Notes under the pieces: model-generated
The model's database searches: none
The model's input: the letters and a program-made list of their open reading frames with translations, nothing else
Told to the model about the DNA's origin: nothing
Shown: piece after piece, positions 6,523 to 10,017 of the stretch
How the letters are laid out: each line of letters begins with the position of its first letter
Numbering within the stretch: position 1 is the stretch's first letter
Made by a program: the position numbers and the translations under genes
Assembly (NCBI GenBank): GCA_937901025.1
Contig: CALCGR010000046.1
Location: 1-10,017 of the forward strand
Direction: 5' to 3'
From: an uncultured Bacteroidales bacterium
Lineage (GTDB): Bacteria > Bacteroidota > Bacteroidia > Bacteroidales > Paludibacteraceae
Length of the DNA: 10,017 nucleotides

Positions 6523-7297
6523 AGTTTCTGCCGTAAGAACGGTAACTGTCTTTTTCTATTTCTATCGTAGGTTCTTGTTTGGGCGTGCGGGGCACCAGTT
6601 CCCAACAAAGATACTTAATCGTCATTCCCCGGTCGAGCCACTGCTGCTCATAATGCGTCTGCAAGGCGGTGGCGTCTAAAAGATCGCTTCGCTGTATGAC
6701 CGCTTCGCTGTAAGACCGCTCCGCTGAACGATCATATAGATCGTCTGTATCGGCAAGGACCTTGTACTCGTTCAGCCGCAACATCTCCGCTGTATAGGCA
6801 TAGAGGAAGGGGCTGTCGGTCTTCAGATGGATGCGTCCACCGGGTTGCATAATCTGCTCATAACGCTCCATAAAATACGTGGAGGTCAGTCGCTTCGTCG
6901 CTTTCTTCATCTGCGGGTCGGGGAAGGTAATCCATATCTCGCTCACCTCGCCGGGAGCAAAGAAATGCGTAATCGATTCGATGTTCGTGCGAAGGAAAGC
7001 GGCATTGTTTATTCCCCCTTGTACGGCTTGTTTGGCCCCCGCCCACATACGCGCCCCTTTGATGTCAATACCGATAAAGTTCTTATCCGCATATCGCTGC
7101 GCCATACCGACCGTATATTCGCCGCGACCGCAGCCCAGTTCGAGTACGATAGGCTGATGGTTATGGAAGACCTGTTCGTTCCAATGCCCCGCCATTTGGG
7201 CAATGGGGTTATCGGCGGTGATATCGTGGATGCCGCATTGGAAGACGTTGTCAAACGTCTCCATCTCCGCAAATTTTTTGAGTTTATTCTTGCCCAT
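6500..7297 (-). CDS. trmB: tRNA (guanine-N7-)-methyltransferase, 265 aa
   Basis: SAM-dependent enzyme making m7G46 in the variable loop of tRNAs. Seen: the SAM-binding motif VLELGCGRGEY (51-61), IGIDIKGARMW (75-85), FLRTNIE (101-107), the catalytic-region motif TFPDPQMKKATKRL (124-137) and HLKTDSPF (158-164), then YEQQWLDRGMTIKYL (216-230). From memory, Bacteroides TrmB begins MGKNKL in the same way, which supports this start. Residues 189-205 are encoded by a 16 bp tandem repeat and look like an insertion of about 13 residues between DLY and YEQQW compared with Bacteroides TrmB as I recall it. The active-site region is untouched. The start overlaps the gldH end by 14 bp and the end overlaps mrp by 23 bp, so translation is likely coupled. 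Confidence 0.95.
   Translation of the reverse strand: MGKNKLKKFAEMETFDNVFQCGIHDITADNPIAQMAGHWNEQVFHNHQPIVLELGCGRGEYTVGMAQRYADKNFIGIDIKGARMWAGAKQAVQGGINNAAFLRTNIESITHFFAPGEVSEIWITFPDPQMKKATKRLTSTYFMERYEQIMQPGGRIHLKTDSPFLYAYTAEMLRLNEYKVLADTDDLYDRSAERSYSEAVIQRSDLLDATALQTHYEQQWLDRGMTIKYLCWELVPRTPKQEPTIEIEKDSYRSYGRNYVSTTNH
6685..6732 (-). repeat. Three tandem copies of a 16 bp unit inside trmB
   Basis: On the plus strand three units lie end to end: 6685-6700 (CGCTTCGCTGTATGAC), 6701-6716 (one base different) and 6717-6732 (four differences from the middle one). They total 48 bp, so the array keeps the trmB frame, but each copy is read in a different phase. They encode residues 189-205 (DRSAERSYSEAVIQRSD) in a loop near the C-terminus. 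The match of neighbouring copies is far above chance for coding sequence. Confidence 0.85.
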
Positions 7298-7745
7298 TGT
7301 TCACAATCGTTACTCCTATATCGCTAATCCCCCGCAGAGCCTGTTCCCGCATACCGTGTTGCAAAGTGAAGGTATAGACGCCGGCGCTGTCAAAGGCAAA
7401 GTGTTGCTCATAGAGCACCGGCATGTCGATGAATCCGTTGCGTCCTTTGCCGAGCCACTTACCGCGGTTATCCGCCAGATAAAACTCGATGGAATCGACA
7501 TAACTCGTATCCGGTGCATTAACCCCTACAAACAGCCACATGTTTTGGTAGGGGTAGTTGTCGGTATGCCGAACATTGATAAGGATACGCCCGTCATAAC
7601 GCTGCTGCGCCTCATAGGTAAACGTAGCGACCGAATCCATCTCCCATTGAAAGAGCGGAACGGATTGGAAATCGGCGTAGGTGGCATTGCTGCGGCAACC
7701 CCACAGCAATCCGCTAATGGCGATGATGATGAAAATTCTTTTCAT
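7284..7745 (-). CDS. gldH: Gliding motility lipoprotein GldH family, 153 aa
   Basis: Lipoprotein of the GldH family, known from gliding Flavobacterium but also kept in non-gliding Bacteroidales, where its role is not clear. Seen: a positively charged start MKR, a hydrophobic stretch, and lipobox LLWGC with the lipidated Cys at 17. The mature part has family-typical segments ILINVRHTDNYPYQNMWLF (54-72), FYLADNRGKWLGKG (88-101), VYTFTLQHGMRE (123-134) and GISDIGVTI (139-147). Length is normal for the family. It starts inside the ricT 3' end (32 bp overlap), and its ATG is the last three bases of a purine-rich 7-mer repeat carrying AGGA, so the repeat may act in translation initiation. It overlaps trmB by 14 bp. 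No other gld genes are in view. Confidence 0.88.
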   Translation of the reverse strand: MKRIFIIIAISGLLWGCRSNATYADFQSVPLFQWEMDSVATFTYEAQQRYDGRILINVRHTDNYPYQNMWLFVGVNAPDTSYVDSIEFYLADNRGKWLGKGRNGFIDMPVLYEQHFAFDSAGVYTFTLQHGMREQALRGISDIGVTIVNNGQE

Positions 7746-8823
7746 TCCTTTGTCTTTCTTCCTTATTCCTCATTCCTTTATCCTTATTCCTCTTCTTGTC
7801 GAACCGGGTGACATCGTCTTGTCCGACCACGTTGTGGTAGTAGCCGATTTCTTGTACCTGTACGGTGGTGGCTTTGCCCTCGAGCGAAACGGGTTTCTCG
7901 CCGCGTTTGTTCATCTCGATGATCTCTTTTGCCCGCTGCGCGGTGATGGCTTGCAGGTTCGCCGGTATGCGTTGGTCGGTGGAGTAGGTGACCTCCTGTT
8001 TGAGCGGATCGGACGCAAAGAAATAGTAGGTGCCGTCCTTTGTCTCCAGCGGGATATTACGCTGCGGCAGTTTTTCGACCGCCTCCTCGTAAGTGGGAAC
8101 CTCGTAGTTCAGACAACATTTCAGTTTCGCGCACTGACCGGCGAGTTTTTGGGGATTGGGTGCGATATTCTGCAACCGCGCCGCCCCGGTACCTACCGAC
8201 GTGAAGTTCGTCATCCATGTCGAGCAGCACAGTTCGCGTCCACAAGGTCCGGTACCGCCGATACGTCCTGCCTCTTGGCGCGCCCCGATCTGCTTCATCT
8301 CGATACGTACACGGAAGGTCTCGGCATAGACCTTGATGAGTTGACGGAAGTCCACACGGCCGTCGGCGATATAGTAGAAGATGGCTTTTCCGCCATCGCC
8401 TTGATACTCCACGTCCCCTACTTTCATCTCGAGGCCTAAGGACTTGGCCAGTTGACGGGCCTTAATCATGGTCTCGTGCTCTTTAGCGTGAGCGATAGCG
8501 GCTTTGTCGAGGTCCTCTTGCGTGGCAAAACGCAGGATATCGCGCACCTCGTAACGATCGAAGTCGATATGGTTCTTCTTGACTTGCAGCAACACGAGTT
8601 GGCCCGTCAGGGTCACCTCGCCGATGTCGTATCCGGGGTTGGCAGCAACGACGATGACCGAACCTTTTTCCAAGGGTAGGTTATTGGTGTTGCGGTAAAA
8701 ACCCTTACGGGTATTCTTAAACTGCACCTCCACCAGGTCGGTGGCTTTTTGTGTTTCCGGCAGGTCGCATAACCAGTCCACTACCGGAAGCATATGTTTC
8801 GAATTAAACTTTTCCTTTATCAT
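7714..8823 (-). CDS. ricT: PSP1-domain protein, RicT (YaaT) family, 369 aa
   Basis: Cytoplasmic PSP1-family protein. In Bacillus subtilis RicT (YaaT) works with RicA and RicF, binds Fe-S clusters and affects RNA processing; the Bacteroidota role is not known to me. Seen: the PSP1 core from about residue 60 (VAANPGYDIGEVTLTG) to 245, with YYIADGRVDFRQLIKVYAETF (150-170). Two Cys clusters stand out: GPCGRELCCSTW (Cys194, 199, 200) and CAKLKCCLNYE (Cys231, 236, 237). The C-terminal 30 residues are basic, low complexity, and encoded by a 7 bp repeat, so probably disordered; they end in a His-rich stretch that overlaps the gldH signal-peptide codons. It starts 4 bp after holB. The order holB-ricT is also found in Bacillus (holB-yaaT), which supports both calls. 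Confidence 0.92.
   Translation of the reverse strand: MIKEKFNSKHMLPVVDWLCDLPETQKATDLVEVQFKNTRKGFYRNTNNLPLEKGSVIVVAANPGYDIGEVTLTGQLVLLQVKKNHIDFDRYEVRDILRFATQEDLDKAAIAHAKEHETMIKARQLAKSLGLEMKVGDVEYQGDGGKAIFYYIADGRVDFRQLIKVYAETFRVRIEMKQIGARQEAGRIGGTGPCGRELCCSTWMTNFTSVGTGAARLQNIAPNPQKLAGQCAKLKCCLNYEVPTYEEAVEKLPQRNIPLETKDGTYYFFASDPLKQEVTYSTDQRIPANLQAITAQRAKEIIEMNKRGEKPVSLEGKATTVQVQEIGYYHNVVGQDDVTRFDKKRNKDKGMRNKEERQRNEKNFHHHRH
7743..7791 (-). repeat. Seven tandem purine-rich heptamers at the ricT tail / gldH start
   Basis: From 7791 down to 7743 the minus strand is seven consecutive 7-mers of consensus AGGAATR; four fit (two AGGAATA, two AGGAATG), the others are AGGATAA, AGGAAGA and AAGACAA. They encode ricT residues 345-361, a Lys/Arg/Asn/Glu-rich tail, and the final copy contains the gldH start codon with an AGGA just before it. 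A gain or loss of one unit would shift the ricT tail out of frame, while leaving the gldH coding frame itself intact. Confidence 0.8.
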
Positions 8824-8827
8824 AGTT

Positions 8828-9943
8828 TTATTTTTTTATCAGTACAATAAACTGCAAACAGAGGTCAAAGAAGATGATCTTCGCATTCCCGTTCTGACCG
8901 ATCTGTACCTCGGCTTTCTGCAGTTCGTCCATTAGTTTCTCTACGTTCCCGTCATGAATAAACGGGGCGAAGTTCTTCGAGAAATCCTGTTCTTTGGCGG
9001 TTTGGTAGTTGAGGTCAGGTTGCTGCAGGTTGGCGATATAGTTTTCGCGCAACTGTTGTTGGGCATATTGCAAGAACGCTTTTTGGCGTTCGCGCCCGAC
9101 CTTACTGTCGGCTATCTCGAGGCTCCATTTCTTAAGACTCTGCAGGGCATCGTAGTTCTTTTTATGTCCTACGAGCCACGCGTTGCGCATGAGCGCGACA
9201 AACTGGTCAAAATACGTCTCGCGTTCGCTCTCACTCTCTACGAGCTTGAGGGCCGTCAGGTAACTGCCATTGGCAATATGGGCAATGTCTGCCCCAAAAC
9301 GCTCGGTCATCAGTTCATTGCTCAACCGCGGGATATACACCTGTTGTACCCGACTGAGGATGGTGGTGAGCAACTGCTCCGGGTGTTCGCTCACGAGGAT
9401 GAAGTTCGTCTTTTCGGGCGGCTCCTCCAGGAGTTTGAGCAGTTTATTGGCGCAGACGGTATTCATCTTTTCCGGCTGCCAGATGATCATTGTCTTAAAC
9501 CCGTCTGCAAACGCTTTGAGGCTGAGTTGGCGCAGGATCTCGCTACTCTCTTTCTCGTAGATCATCCCTTGTTTAGACTCTACCCCTAGGGCCTTGTACC
9601 AGTCGTCCAAGTCGAAGTAGGGTTGCTCCAAGAGGATGGTTTGCCATTGCTGAGCAAAGTCCGCACAAGTGTCCCCGCGGTCGTCTTTGACGATCGGGTA
9701 AGCAAAATGCAGGTCGGGGTGTTGCAGTTTCCGGTATTGCAAGCAGGAGGGACAGGTGCCGCAGGAGTCGGTGTCCGTACGGTTGGGGCAAGCCAGGTAT
9801 TGGGCATAGGCAATGGCTAATTGCAACTTCCCGACCCCGCTCGGACCCGTGAATAATTGGGCATGCGGGATGCGTCCTTCCCGAACGGCTTTGGTGAGCT
9901 GTCCTTTGATATCTTCTTGTCCTATGATAGCCTTAAATTGCAT
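8828..9943 (-). CDS. holB: DNA polymerase III delta prime subunit, 371 aa
   Basis: AAA+ clamp-loader subunit acting at the replication fork. Seen: N-terminal IIGQEDIKGQLTKAV, a P-loop-like GPSGVGKL (33-40), four zinc-ligand cysteines (Cys52, 61, 64, 67), then MNTVCANKLLKLLEEPPEKTNFILV (160-184) and ILSRVQQV (195-202). Delta prime is usually a non-hydrolysing subunit; here the P-loop Lys is kept but the next residue is Leu rather than Thr/Ser, and the SRC motif reads SRV. Start: the frame could open at 9985, adding 14 residues (MQIFLYFCTLFQEI), but a consensus promoter lies at 9963-9993, so transcription should begin near 9957. I therefore choose ATG 9943 (MQFKAIIGQ), which matches where family members begin. 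Leader about 14 nt. First gene of the minus-strand operon. Confidence 0.92.
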   Translation of the reverse strand: MQFKAIIGQEDIKGQLTKAVREGRIPHAQLFTGPSGVGKLQLAIAYAQYLACPNRTDTDSCGTCPSCLQYRKLQHPDLHFAYPIVKDDRGDTCADFAQQWQTILLEQPYFDLDDWYKALGVESKQGMIYEKESSEILRQLSLKAFADGFKTMIIWQPEKMNTVCANKLLKLLEEPPEKTNFILVSEHPEQLLTTILSRVQQVYIPRLSNELMTERFGADIAHIANGSYLTALKLVESESERETYFDQFVALMRNAWLVGHKKNYDALQSLKKWSLEIADSKVGRERQKAFLQYAQQQLRENYIANLQQPDLNYQTAKEQDFSKNFAPFIHDGNVEKLMDELQKAEVQIGQNGNAKIIFFDLCLQFIVLIKK

Positions 9944-9962
9944 AATTTCTTGAAAAAGCGTA

Positions 9963-9993
9963 CAAAAATACAAAAAAATTTGCATATATCAAA
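9963..9993 (-). promoter_or_regulatory. Consensus promoter of the holB operon
   Basis: Minus strand TTTG (9993-9990), a 19 bp spacer, TATTTTTG (9970-9963). This is a full match to the Bacteroidota promoter consensus. The start of transcription should be about 9956-9959, just ahead of the holB ATG at 9943. It is the only minus-strand match with correct spacing I found upstream of any of the ten genes, so it may serve all of them. Confidence 0.75.
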
Positions 9994-9998
9994 AAAAA
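9972..9998 (-). repeat. Promoter-core repeat, right copy
   Basis: Minus strand: eight T, GATATATGCAAA, seven T. It is identical except for one base to the core at 72-98 (plus strand). Extending outward, both copies continue into a promoter box of the pattern CAAARGTA at the same distance (60-67 left, 10010-10003 right). Either this genome reuses a favoured promoter core, or one copy derives from the other. Confidence 0.5.
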
Positions 9999-10010
9999 AG
10001 TGTACTTTTG
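9979..10010 (+). promoter_or_regulatory. Divergent consensus promoter for a gene to the right of the window
   Basis: Plus strand TTTG (9979-9982), a 20 bp spacer, TACTTTTG (10003-10010), followed by CAC. It is a full consensus match. It shares bases 9979-9993 with the holB promoter on the other strand, so the TTTG boxes are interleaved and two polymerases could hardly bind at once. The gene it serves lies outside the window. Confidence 0.75.
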
Positions 10011-10017
10011 CACGCTT

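Noticed and set aside
7743..7791. CRISPR or mobile-element origin for the short repeats
   Set aside because: Units are 7-16 bp, directly adjacent without spacers, and have no cas or transposase genes near; simple tandem repeats explain them better.
7681..8439. Plus-strand 252-codon frame with a hydrophobic N-terminus, which looks like a membrane protein
   Set aside because: The hydrophobic start is only the complement of the purine-rich heptamer repeat (Phe/Ile/Leu/Pro codons); the rest is antisense to ricT.
8954..9589. Plus-strand 211-codon frame opposite holB
   Set aside because: Antisense to a well-supported gene; no domain recognised and no promoter seen.
9944..9985. 14-residue N-terminal extension of holB
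   Set aside because: It overlaps the consensus promoter of the gene itself and is not expected in the family.

Overview
The window looks like a chromosomal segment of a Bacteroidota member, most likely order Bacteroidales. Three things point there: promoters of the phylum's own consensus (TTTG, about 20 bp, TAnnTTTG), a gliding-type lipoprotein gene gldH, and protein sequences that resemble Bacteroides-type XylA, TrmB, RicT and Mrp. All ten confident genes lie on the minus strand, so the story reads from right to left. No rRNA, tRNA, CRISPR array, insertion sequence or phage gene was seen.

Right end (9944-10017): an intergenic region with two overlapping, divergent consensus promoters. One drives holB leftward; the other drives an unseen gene to the right. 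The holB promoter fixes its start at 9943, because the longer reading frame would begin upstream of the likely transcription start.

9943-5479, housekeeping block: holB (DNA polymerase III delta prime), ricT/PSP1-domain gene, gldH, trmB (tRNA m7G46 methyltransferase) and mrp (Fe-S carrier ATPase). Gaps are at most 4 bp and three junctions overlap by 14-32 bp, so this reads as one operon. Three genes carry short tandem repeats inside or at the edge of the coding sequence: 7-mers in the ricT tail and gldH start, 16-mers in trmB, and 8-mers plus 7-mers in the mrp linker.

5476-1279, xylose block: xylB (xylulokinase), xylA (xylose isomerase) and xylE (xylose:H+ symporter). Together they form the import and isomerase route from D-xylose to xylulose 5-phosphate. 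The block starts 2 bp after mrp, and neither a regulator nor an internal consensus promoter was visible.

1265-148: a PqqD-like small protein overlapping an HPr-kinase-like P-loop protein. This pair resembles a peptide- or carrier-modification module and has no obvious link to xylose. It is the least understood part of the window.

Left end (1-147): AT-rich intergenic DNA with a consensus minus-strand promoter for a gene beyond the left edge, a possible 24-codon ORF, and a promoter core almost identical to the one at the right end. The most notable observations are the cluster of tandem repeats in essential-type genes, the PqqD/HprK-like pair behind a xylose operon, and the repeated promoter core.
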